Notes under the pieces: generated by a model
What the model was told of the DNA's origin: nothing
What the model saw: only the letters and a program-made list of their open reading frames with translations
Database searches by the model: none
Shown here: piece after piece, positions 55,188-64,000 of the stretch
Numbering within the stretch: position 1 is the first letter of the stretch
How the letters are laid out: the number at the start of each line of letters is the position of its first letter
Source of the DNA: Thamnaconus septentrionalis
Taxonomy: Eukaryota > Chordata > Actinopteri > Tetraodontiformes > Monacanthidae
Direction: 5' to 3'
Length of the DNA stretch: 64,000 nucleotides
NCBI GenBank assembly: GCA_009823395.1
Contig: CM020510.1
Coordinates: 18,974,773 to 19,038,772 of the forward strand
Program-made: the position numbers and the translations under genes

Positions 55188-55901
55188 TCATTATTATTAT
55201 ATTTGCATTCTGCCTTTTACGCCAACAAACCATGACTTTTTATTCACAGATGTTGACAGAATCTAAGTATGATGCGTTTGCGAGAGACGTGCTTGCCTTC
55301 CATTTCCTTCTGCACTTTGCGCAGATCCAACAGGCTAAAACTCAGTGTTACAAGCTGAAGGTCAAGGGATCAAGTGAAGAAGCTGCATTTTACGTTCGCC
55401 TTATGTCCCACTCGGCATGGCCGCATCATTGCATTCGCCACCGGCCAGGACCTTGTCCGTGAGTCCACCGCGTTTCATCGCGCCCATCTTGCTGCCCTTC
55501 ACTCTCACATCCTGCTCTGTTTATTGCCACAGGTCAGCTCAGGATTTCTCCCTCCGTCAGCGTCTGCGTCTCTTGCATTCTTCTCCTATTTTCCAGTGTT
55601 GTGATGTGAAAATGTTTGACCGTTTCCCCGTTTTTTATCCCACCCCCCTCCCTTCCTGCGCTAGCTCCTTCCGGCGAACTATCATCCATCCAGGCTCAGA
55701 AGAGAGAGCCTGAACGGGAAATTAATTTATGGCACTGATTTCAAGCTCTCGTAATCTCCGTCCCCTTTTTACATTATTTTGGAGGGGCCAATTACTTTGA
55801 CACAAAGTCCTCCTGTGGTCCCGAGAACGAGACGGCGTTGCTTTAAAAGAAGCGGAAGTTAAAAAAGAAAAGTCACTTAGATGTCTGAGTAGATGTGTGA
55901 G

Positions 55902-55903
<2 letters not shown>

Positions 55904-55935
<32 letters not shown>
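55904..55935. repeat. (GT)n microsatellite
   Basis: Sixteen GT units followed by GAGAGA. Confidence 0.95.
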
Positions 55936-55941
<6 letters not shown>

Positions 55942-56197
55942 GTGTGGCGCAGGGCTCACTGAAGTTTGTCCGGGTCCGACCCCAGGCTGTGCACCAGGTG
56001 CTGCTATTATCTCCCGGTGATGGAATTGACACCGGTGGCCGCGCGCGTCCGTAGCCGCTCCGCCACGAAAATGTGAACACAAACACTCGTGTCGAGGTGT
56101 GTGGCCTCAAAAAGATGTGTAATGATGCGCTGAGATGGTCTTTTTCTTTTTTGTTTTGCCTCAGTGTTCACAATCAGCGCTGCACTTCCTGTTAATC

Positions 56198-56214
56198 GCC
56201 GCCGCCGCCGCCGC
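56198..56214. repeat. (GCC)n run
   Basis: Five to six GCC units. Confidence 0.85.
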
Positions 56215-56872
56215 CTCCTGTGCCTGCTGCACTGCTGGAGTTGCTGCAGTGGCTTAAAGAGAGGGAGGGAAAAACATACCCTGCAGTTTCAACCTTCCGC
56301 TGAAAAGAAACAAAGGCCCTCCCTCGCATTCACATTCACAGTTATGGAGTACATTGATTCATTAACGCCGTCCAATAATCCGTTCTCTCCACTGCTGTCT
56401 GTGTCAGCGAGGACCTCTGGAGACTTAGAAAGGGATTTCCTCCGCTGCTCCGACAGCAGCAGGCTGGGCGTGCGGCACTTTGCATTTTTCTCCCTCTGTC
56501 ACCATGTATGACCCCAAGGGATTTAACCCCTCTGCAAAGAAATGAAGAACATCTCCCCCCCTGCCCCCTCCCATCCCCCTCCCCTTGTTCCCTAAATCCA
56601 TGATTTCAGAATGTATTTGAAGCATCTGGCTGACGGCTGCCCCAATGGGAGTCGGGTTGAGTGAGCAGGCTGGAGGCTGCGGTGGTTAACGGCTGTTGTC
56701 GTCGTTGTTGTTTGTGCCAGTGGGAGCAACGGTAATTTACTTTCTCTCATACGGTAATCAGCTCAACCTTGGCTGTCTCTCTGCTGAGCATCTTGCCTGT
56801 TAAAGATGAACGTTCGTGTTGGGGGAAACTTGATTCTTTTCACTGACTTGGGTTTAATCGAGCCACTAATCG

Positions 56873-57093
56873 GGAGAGAATTAGGTTTTTGAGTGGTGTG
56901 GGTCACTGAGTCATATGCACTGAGTCATATGCACTGAGTCATACAACCTCTGCCAACTCCCAGAGCGACTGATTGCAGGTAATTTGTTCAATTTGTCAGG
57001 GATAGTGTGAGCCACTGAGCGAGCCGTTCACAACTCATCCTCATATGAGTCAATGAACAAGTTAATAGAGACGAGGAATTGTGACTCACAAGT
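56873..57093. repeat. Dispersed GAGTCA-rich repeat, copy C
   Basis: Starts AGAGAATTAGGTTTTTGAGT, close to the start of the copies at 91 and 59327. Contains three tandem 14-bp units CACTGAGTCATATG (56904-56943, the third incomplete), each with an AP-1-type TGAGTCA. Its right part shares CTCATATGAGTCA with the left flank of copy B. Confidence 0.5.
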
Positions 57094-59295
57094 ATTCAAA
57101 ATAACTCTGGAGTTGAGGAGAATTTGTTCAAATCTCAAAATGCTAAATTGGTGCTTTTGTGTTCTTGAAGACTAACAGGGTTGTAGGGTGTAAAGGTTGT
57201 GTGTAGTGTTAAAGTGTGACACACTTTCTAAGTCAAAAAGTTTTTTGCCAAAATATCGCAATTTCTGCCTACATATCCCAATTACAAATTGCAAATGCGT
57301 ACCTTTATGAAGCTAACAGTTTTTCCTGGTTGAACCGCAGTGTTCTTGAGTCGGAACAGTCAGGATCATAATTTGTCCCCCTACCTGTACCTGCACCTGT
57401 ACCCACTGTATATACTCCCAGTCAGCCCTTTGCATCCTGTGTATTTGACGTGTTGGTTTGTCGTGTGCACGTTACATTTTTTGTTTTTAAATTCAATGAC
57501 CAAACATGCGTTAGCGTCACACATTGTTTTCCCTAAACTGCTGGTCCTGAAACACGGCGCGACTGTAAGGTAGCAGCTGTGCCTCGCCGCCAAGCGAGCT
57601 TCCTCTGGCGAACTAGAGATTCTGGGCGAATAGACACCCAGCGCACTTGGTCTGCTGGAGAAAAGACCATAGGAGTGTGGTGGAACCAATTATACTCCCC
57701 GCTGGCTTTCCATAGCAACGGAAGCTCACTTTCTATCAGCACTTCTTTTTCTTCCCTTTTCTTTCCACCGCTTGAATGAGAGAATGGCTGTGAATCGGCC
57801 TGAAGACTTAATGGTGTGTTGGGGCAGCTTATTCAGTCCAAATATTTTCCCTCCATTCATGCGACTTTGCACTCATTAATTTCAGTCCAGATTTGTGCGG
57901 ACTAACGGCCGGCTTTGTGACGTTTGAAATGTAAAATTTCTTTTGCTTTGTGAAATGAATGAGATGTCATCTCGTTATTGTCGAATCACGTTTGTCATGT
58001 TTGCGCTTGTGTGACGATCTCCTCTGAACCCGTTTTGTGCTCACGGGATTTGCTGTTATCATTTTGACCTTGGTAGCAACAGCTTTAGTGCTTTCAGCAC
58101 TTCATTTTAATGTTTCCATGCAACATCTGGCGACACTGAACAAGAAGGAAAATATTTAGATACAGCCCCCAGATGTGTCTAGTTTTATGTTGTATGTAGC
58201 CTATGCAATATTTCAACCTTAATCTTAATTGTGGCCCAATACAAGTAAGGAAAAAGCTTGTGTCCATATCACCTACATGTCTTTTAACTTTCAGGTTTGT
58301 TCATAATGTACCCGAAAGCCCCGAGATCCTTGTCTAAGTTCACCCATCGGCCCTCAACTCTCTTCGTATTTCTTTATTTCTGGTGTGGCAGTCGGATGGT
58401 TTTGAGGCCACTTCTTCTTTTGCCGGTTTGCCTCAGTTCAATTAACTTTCTCCTTCTGAATCAACATGGAAAATCAAAAAATAAATAAATATAAAAACTC
58501 TTGATTAAGGCTCCACTGATGCTCTCTGATTGGGGTTAATTTAGCAAGACATCAAGCCTTTTTTTTTTCTCTTCAAGAAACTCATATAACCTCTCAAGGT
58601 TGTGGCAGTTACGCTCATTCGGTGTAAGACAACAAAAAGATTTCAATGAAATATCAGATTTTTGAGAAATAACAGAGAGGCCATTTGTCTCCTGAGTCGT
58701 TCAGCCAGTGTACCGTCAAAATGATTTTCAAGTCATTATCTTGAAGGAAATGTGCCAAAAAAGAAAACATTGTTACCTCGGCAATGGTTGGCATGGCTCA
58801 GAAATCCCGTAAAGCACCCATCTATATTGGCTGCTGCTGCTGAAGACACCCTTCTGCTGCGAACAGTAAAACAAATTCACCCTCTTTCCCAAGAGTCCCA
58901 TCATGGTGCAAATGTTTACTGCGTGCTATGTGTTATCACACACACTCACACGGTTTATGTGTTAAGTTCACTCAAGGGAATACACGATACACCAATGTTT
59001 ACAACCTGCACAAATGAGAAGCTATTATCCGGGGCATCAGAATGTGATGACGTAATGCTCCACTGACCAACGCTGGAATATTTCACACTTAAATTATTCA
59101 GCGGGCTATAGCTGGCTAGCTGTGAGGCAAAAACAAGAGTGAGTTTGTTACCCACTCAGCAATCTTATCCACTCACCATTCAAACTCAGCCCATCCCCCC
59201 TTCATGTTCCACTCATAACACTGGAAGTGGAGACTGTACAAAACTTTCAGGCTCTCGCCTCACTTAGGAAATTGTAGTGATAGAAATTCTTTGTA
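57094..59295. other. Anonymous noncoding sequence
   Basis: No exon or identified transposon. T runs near 58560. Short open frames on both strands have no domain similarity. Confidence 0.4.
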
Positions 59296-59637
59296 CTGAC
59301 TCAAGCTCATATGAGTCATTCAGCAAAGAGAATTGGGTTTTTTAATGACTGAGTCAGTTACTCTGTGCCTCCCCACCCACCCCAACTCCCGAACTTCCCC
59401 AAGTACGTGAAAATCCATTTGCGCGCACAAGCTCCACCCACTCCTACAGCCACGGAGAGATTTGTTCATTTTGTGAGTGGGGCCAAGCAACTGTGAGCAA
59501 CAGAGTAATTTGTTGTCATGGAGGGAAAGTGGATGAGTTAAAAGAACTCACAGCTGTTACTTTTCTCACAAGGCTAATAGAGCCACTAACCTCATATTGT
59601 TTGACAAATGCAGCTAGAATAGCAGTCGCACAATAGC
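59296..59637. repeat. Dispersed GAGTCA-rich repeat, copy B
   Basis: Homologous to 91-366. Shared words include GAAAATCCATTTGCGCGCAC versus GAAATCCGTATGCACGCAC, TTCATTTTGTGAGTG and ACAAATGCAGCTAGAATAGC. Substantial divergence indicates an old family. No terminal repeats were recognised. Confidence 0.6.
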
Positions 59638-60734
59638 AAAAATGTTGCCTGGTGTCTTATTTGCAATAAGCTGAATATGAACGAGTCAATAGAGACACAT
59701 GGTCATTACCCAGGAATCTGGCAACATGTTCATTAATACTAGCAAAAGTGATCCTCTGTTTGGTCTTTGTCTCACACTAAATTCCGCAATATCACTCACA
59801 TTGCTGGGAAGCTAGTAGATGTCGTTCCGCTCTTGACAGTCAAACAGACTCCTGACCCTGGAGCTGCTTCGGCCTTCTGGGTGACTATAAAACCATTTGA
59901 GTGTTTCACCAAGATGCATCTCCAGTTAATCCCACTGACTGGATTTGATCAATGGTCATCACCTGTTTGCCAATGCTGCTCTAATTGTCCGGGCTTATTT
60001 ACTCACCCTTGCTGGTGCAAAGACTCGAGGCTCTGCTCTGCCCTTTTGTCTCAGTTAATAAGGTGAAGGCTTTTGCAATAATTCAGCTTTATGTCTTCTT
60101 CTCTTGCCGTTGTGTTCCTTAAGTCATCACTGCCTCTTTGTGCAGGGAAGGTGGATGGCAGCTTCCTCAGATGGAACCATTTTACGTTTGCAGGCCCTCG
60201 CTGTATATTTAAACACCCATTTTTAAAAGTATCGAGTGCCTTTCATTGGTATTTATGCAATGCTTAGGGGCCTTGTTATATTTCCTCCTGCCATTAATGA
60301 CGACGGGGGATTAAACCTCTGACTGTATGTAATGATTTTACTGCCACTAGTTTTACAGGCCAGTGAAGTCCGTGACGGCGCTTCAACCGACACCCACTGA
60401 GCAGGCGCGCACTGTTTCAGGTGTGTGCACGCTAATCATATTATGCGACGCCAGGAAATCAGCTTCTTGTCGCTGGTGGTCTTCTGCGAGCGGACACTTT
60501 TCTAATTACACGGCACCTCCGCTCACTTCGCCGGTGCACACCACGGGACTCGAGGATGGGATTCATTAAAGTGTGCAACTGGCAATTTTGTTTGCCACGC
60601 AGGCAAGACAAGTGAGCGGGCTGTCAGCGGTACAGTTTGTAGACATGCCGCTCAGAGTGAACAAAAGAGCCACCTCGCAGCGGACATGAACAGAGTCACT
60701 GGGGGTCCATGTAGGTAAAGGAGCATGCACACAT
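59638..60734. other. Anonymous noncoding sequence, possible conserved element
   Basis: The stretch 60060-60310 is repeat-free and complex, with ATTTAAACACCC, GGTATTTATGCAATGC and GCCATTAATGACG words, and would suit a conserved noncoding element. No exon recognised. Confidence 0.35.
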
Positions 60735-60809
60735 TTAGGTTGCGTTCACACTGCGGGCAAATCTGATTCCAATCAGATTCCTTCTCAAATCCGATTTTTT
60801 TGTCCACAC

Positions 60810-61258
60810 AAGGGGTGCAGCGGTTAACCGGTTTTACTATTAACCGCGGTTTTAAACGTCGTGGTTCATTTAACCGCAGGCGTTCAGCAAAACCGGTTAT
60901 TTTCGCTCACAACAGTGCGGCACAAAATGAAGCCGGGACGTTCCCTTTGTCCCTCTCTCTCGCTTTGTTTCCGCAGCATTTTGGCTACAAGAAGGACGTT
61001 AATGTTTTGCTGTTCTAGAGGGAAATCCCACCATACAGTCAGACTTTGTTTATTCTAAGTCATTATTTTAGACTGTTTTGGGTACTGCACTATTTGCCTT
61101 TGAAAATGCAGCAACTGTTAGACAATGTGGGGAAAAAGCAATAAAACATATTTTCAAAGAATGCTGATGTGATTTTTTTATGTCTATAATAATCGTAAAA
61201 TCGCGTTTTTTTCTCAGACTATAATTGTACACCAAAATATGAAACCGTTGCACCCCTA
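60810..61258. mobile_element. Nested hAT-type MITE, 449 bp
   Basis: The termini AGGGGTGCAGCGGTT and AACCGTTGCACCCCT are inverted with one mismatch. Flanking 8-bp target duplications GTCCACAC (60802-60809 and 61259-61266) are perfect. The first 100 bp are rich in AACCGGTT and AACCGCGG words. The interior has no transposase. It inserted into the older element, splitting its sequence at GTCCACAC. Confidence 0.92.
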
Positions 61259-61557
61259 GTCCACACTGTGTCCAAATGGGATGTGGCTCTGTTCAGACTG
61301 GGCCACATTATTGACCCATCTGACAGGTTGCTGTAGCAACGACGTCGAAGTGGAGGCATCGTCCAGCATAGCGTGTAGTGTGTGACATCATATAATTGCG
61401 ACAGTGGCACTTGTGGCGCTACATGGCCTGGAGTTTGGCTTGAATGGAGCTATCTGTCCACAGGCTGATGAGCCAATGAGTTTCCTCCTCTGTCCAGGAA
61501 CTGCTGCTTTCTACATCTTCTGTCTGCTCCATTACGTTACAGCTCCGCACCTCCAAT

Positions 61558-61572
61558 GGCGCCCTCTGGTGC
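61558..61572 (-). promoter_or_regulatory. CTCF-like motif inside transposon
   Basis: The minus strand reads GCACCAGAGGGCGCC, matching CCASYAGRKGGCRS at 13 of 14 positions. It lies in the older inverted-repeat element and faces the plus-strand matches at 51591 and 54733. Confidence 0.35.
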
Positions 61573-61815
61573 GGTGCATTGGCTCTTGCGTTGCGTAGGG
61601 TGACGTCACGGACAGTCAAAACCCATCAGTGTGTTTGGAGCTGTTCACACTGAGACGCATCTGTCCAAATGCCATTTGAAACTATACCCCCGAAGGTAGT
61701 TTCAATCCGTCTTGAAAAAAATCGGATTTCATGTGATTCAGACTACAAAAGAGCCATCCGGTTTCAATCTGGATGGGCTAAAAATCGGATTTTGGCTGGC
61801 AGTCTGAAGAAGGCC

Positions 61816-64000
61816 CACTTTAACAAATTAAAGTGGAACTGCAAGTTGGGCACTTCTTCACTCTTTTGGTCTATAGAGCTCCCCCTAGAGTCTTGTGGGG
61901 CATATCACTTGTCATAAAAACGTACAGCTCACAGCCCCACCCTCTAGGAGAGTGAGAAGGAAATCCGTGGAGCAATATTTAATGAGGTGGGCAGTTATGG
62001 GACTACCCTTAACTGCTTATGGGTGGGAAGCTATATATCTTTTTACGGAGCGTATATATACACAGTATTATCGTGTCTATGCAAGACATAACAGAGAAAA
62101 AAATGAAAGGCTGAAGTCATAAGCGCTCACCTCAGTTTGTTTTCTCAAACACATCAATCACAACAAATAACACCAAATATAAAATAGAGTGGTCAAAGAC
62201 ACGGAAACACGTGAAGTACGAAGTAATTATTGGTACTTTCCACTTTTCAACACCACCAGACAGACAGATGATTCGCATGACGTCTCTGGTGTTGTAAAAG
62301 AATGAAACGAATGCAGCGCTGGCTGGTTCGAACAGCTAGCTGCCTGTACCCACCTGGTGGAGTGCGACTGTGTCGTAGTGCCATAAAGCAGTCCAATGTT
62401 TTTCATAGTTAGTGAGCTGAGATCTTGCAAGGCTGGTTCTGGGCCAGGAGACACTGTGAGGGCTGTGCAAAGCACCTCATTCTCCCCATAACTCCCCACA
62501 ACAACTCGCCAATGGCATAATTATGGTAAACGTGTTCCACAGTTCCTCTTCAACAGAGAATCCTGAGTACTGAAAAGGCCGGTGAGACTTTCCACAGTCA
62601 GTGGTAATTAATGTCAGAGCTAACATTAAAATAAATAAAACAAGACTGTAGAATTTGAGGGATGACTTGATGTTGATGAAAATGAGAAAAGCTCTAAATT
62701 TGTTTTTTTTTTAACTTTGACAGTACTTTTTTATGTCGGCTGACTGCTCCGAAGACGATGATGAAAAGCATGTTGTCGGTTACATGAGTGTCACAGCGGC
62801 AAGATAGTCATGCAGAAAGACAACCTAGCAATGGCATATGAATCTATTCAGTCATATAAAATGACAGCTGGGGGATGGAAGGGTGAGTTCGTATGCAGGC
62901 GGTTTCACTTTTGGCAAACTTATGAGGAGAAAAAAAAATAAGTGAAAAAAAATCGACAAATAGTTATTTCTACTGCTTGAAAGAAAAAGAAGACCGAATC
63001 TTCCCTCAGTGTGCTTATTATGCTGTGGTGGGTTAGATGGCATCTATTCTCACAATTTGGGGCCAATATACACGAGTGCCAACTTTTAAAGGGATAATTT
63101 ATGTGATAACATCAGGACTTCTATTCTGAAAAGCCCCTTTTTAAATTCAAGTGGAGTGATAGAAAAAGTCTGAAAAAGAAAACAAACTGGCTGGTCATTT
63201 AGTATACATAGACGTAATTGAAGTTAATTTGTCACAATCAATGGGTATATCATTTAATATACCACAATATTTTGAAATGTTCAGTTACAAATAATAACCT
63301 ATAAATAAACAAAGCAGGGGCAACAATAAGTTTGGTATTTTCATGAGTTGTTTTATTTCTTTTGTCTTAATTAAGGACATTCAAGTCCTTCCAGGATGCC
63401 TGCTTGACGTTGCTGTTAAACTGGATGCAACGCTGCAGTAGTAACACAGTGCTGTTTGAGCATGTTGGCGTGCTTTCAAGAAAAACTAGTCTGATCCCCC
63501 CAAAAAAACACGACGAGGTGGACTAATCAGCCAGCTACAGCAAAAACAAACAGACTGCTAATGAAACAGCTCAGGGTGAGCGCCAGAATACGTGAAACGG
63601 GAGTGCTTGCAATGAATAATTCTGCTCAATAATTTTGGCCCCACCGCTTGAACTTGAAAATTGTGAACCTGTCTGTTATCATCATCCAGGGCTGACCATT
63701 TACGTGCAGGGCGGCAATCTTTTTTTTTTTTTCTTAATTGTTTATACGGTGAGAAAAAACGAAACAAGGATCGAAACTTGTCAACCAAGTGGAAGAGCTG
63801 AACTTTTGGGACTACTCGTTTTTGCAAATTGAAAATTGATTCGGCAGCCTTTTTCTTCTGCCCACAAGAAGTGAGTGCTAACAGCCGCCGCAGAGCTAAA
63901 AGACCTGTCAGGTTTATGGTTGAACTCGTGTTTTGATCAGCGTCGAAATGGAAGAACAAAGTGGCCAGCGTGTTGAATAAATTATACGCTGGGTCTCAGG
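61816..64000. other. Anonymous noncoding sequence
   Basis: AT-rich with short A/T homopolymers. Possible weak inverted words AAAGTGGAAC (61831) and ACTTTCCACTTT (62235) might bound another decayed element, but this is not convincing. No exon recognised. Confidence 0.35.

Larger units (their letters stand above)
54750..56872. other. Anonymous noncoding sequence with microsatellites
   Basis: Contains (CAT)n at 55157-55187, an octamer ATTTGCAT at 55201-55208, (GT)n at 55904-55935 and (GCC)n at 56198-56214. The complex stretch 56240-56780 could be conserved noncoding DNA. No exon recognised. Confidence 0.4.
60735..61815. mobile_element. Older inverted-repeat element interrupted by a hAT MITE
   Basis: The left arm TTCACACTGCGGGCAAATC (from 60745) and the right arm, whose reverse complement reads TTCAGACTGCCAGCC...AATCCGATTTTT, are related inverted repeats. 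Both continue into AAATC(C/T)GAT words. The interior carries more TTCACACTGAGACG and AAATCGGATT words. It resembles the abundant fish 'GTTCACACTG...AATCCGATTT' repeats. Target duplications could not be fixed. It is split by the insertion at 60810-61258. Confidence 0.6.

Noticed and set aside
61831..62246. Possible transposon bounded by AAAGTGGAAC and ACTTTCCACTTT
   Set aside because: Terminal similarity is limited to a few bases and no target duplication is visible.
62240..62300. Imperfect inverted repeat CAACACCACCAGA / TCTCTGGTGTTG
   Set aside because: Arms are mismatched and short, expected by chance in a window this size.
1..64000. CRISPR arrays, operons, tRNA or rRNA genes, known microRNA hairpins
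   Set aside because: None seen. The genome is eukaryotic in character, and the only tRNA-like signals belong to a SINE and a retroposon fragment.

Overview
The window reads as vertebrate nuclear DNA, most likely from a ray-finned fish. The grounds are the near absence of protein-coding sequence, the many dinucleotide and tetranucleotide microsatellites, and interspersed elements of kinds I know from teleost genomes: hAT-type miniature transposons with 8-bp target duplications, 3' tails of L2-like LINEs ending in an ATTC/TGAA tetranucleotide run, and a tRNA-derived SINE. No operon-like packing, prokaryotic gene or RNA gene was found. I cannot name the species.

I support one exon of a host gene, at about 39765-39892 on the plus strand. 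It has a splice acceptor, a short 5'UTR, an ATG opening a 25-residue signal peptide, and a consensus donor in phase 1. The last residues (S-F-R-I, then a split codon starting with G) resemble the start of the amino-terminal domain of ionotropic glutamate receptors, kainate type being the best guess. That family call is tentative. No second coding exon is visible in the 24 kb downstream. About 39.7 kb upstream and 24 kb downstream would then be intron or 5' flank. An out-of-frame upstream ORF overlaps the start codon.

Region by region: 1-9.4 kb is anonymous DNA with a GAGTCA-rich dispersed repeat, a C-rich tract and a decayed reverse-transcriptase fragment (minus strand, about 3475-4040). The 9.4-9.7 kb interval holds a 230-bp hAT MITE beside a LINE tail. 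From 9.7 to 20.5 kb the sequence is mostly anonymous, with a CpG-rich block at 15.95-16.33 kb, a 17-bp perfect hairpin at 16.65 kb, and a GC/pyrimidine-rich block at 17.9-18.5 kb followed by an inverted pair of octamer (ATGCAAAT) sites. A 489-bp hAT element lies at 20.5-21.0 kb. From 21 to 31 kb come homeodomain-rich noncoding DNA, a partial hAT, a tRNA-SINE and a second inverted octamer pair. A frameshifted LINE reverse transcriptase occupies 31.4-32.6 kb. At 37.4-38.9 kb are a LINE tail with perfect 12-bp target duplications and a 398-bp hAT element. A 102-bp segment occurs twice, at 40.3 and 42.1 kb, at 100 of 102 identical bases. The 45-64 kb part holds SINE/LINE fragments, GC-rich blocks, three good CTCF-like motifs, two further copies of the GAGTCA repeat, and a hAT MITE nested inside an older inverted-repeat element at 60.7-61.8 kb.

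No new enzymatic system is visible. The most promising material is regulatory: the signal-peptide exon with its upstream ORF, the duplicated 102-bp block, the inverted octamer pairs, and the hairpins.
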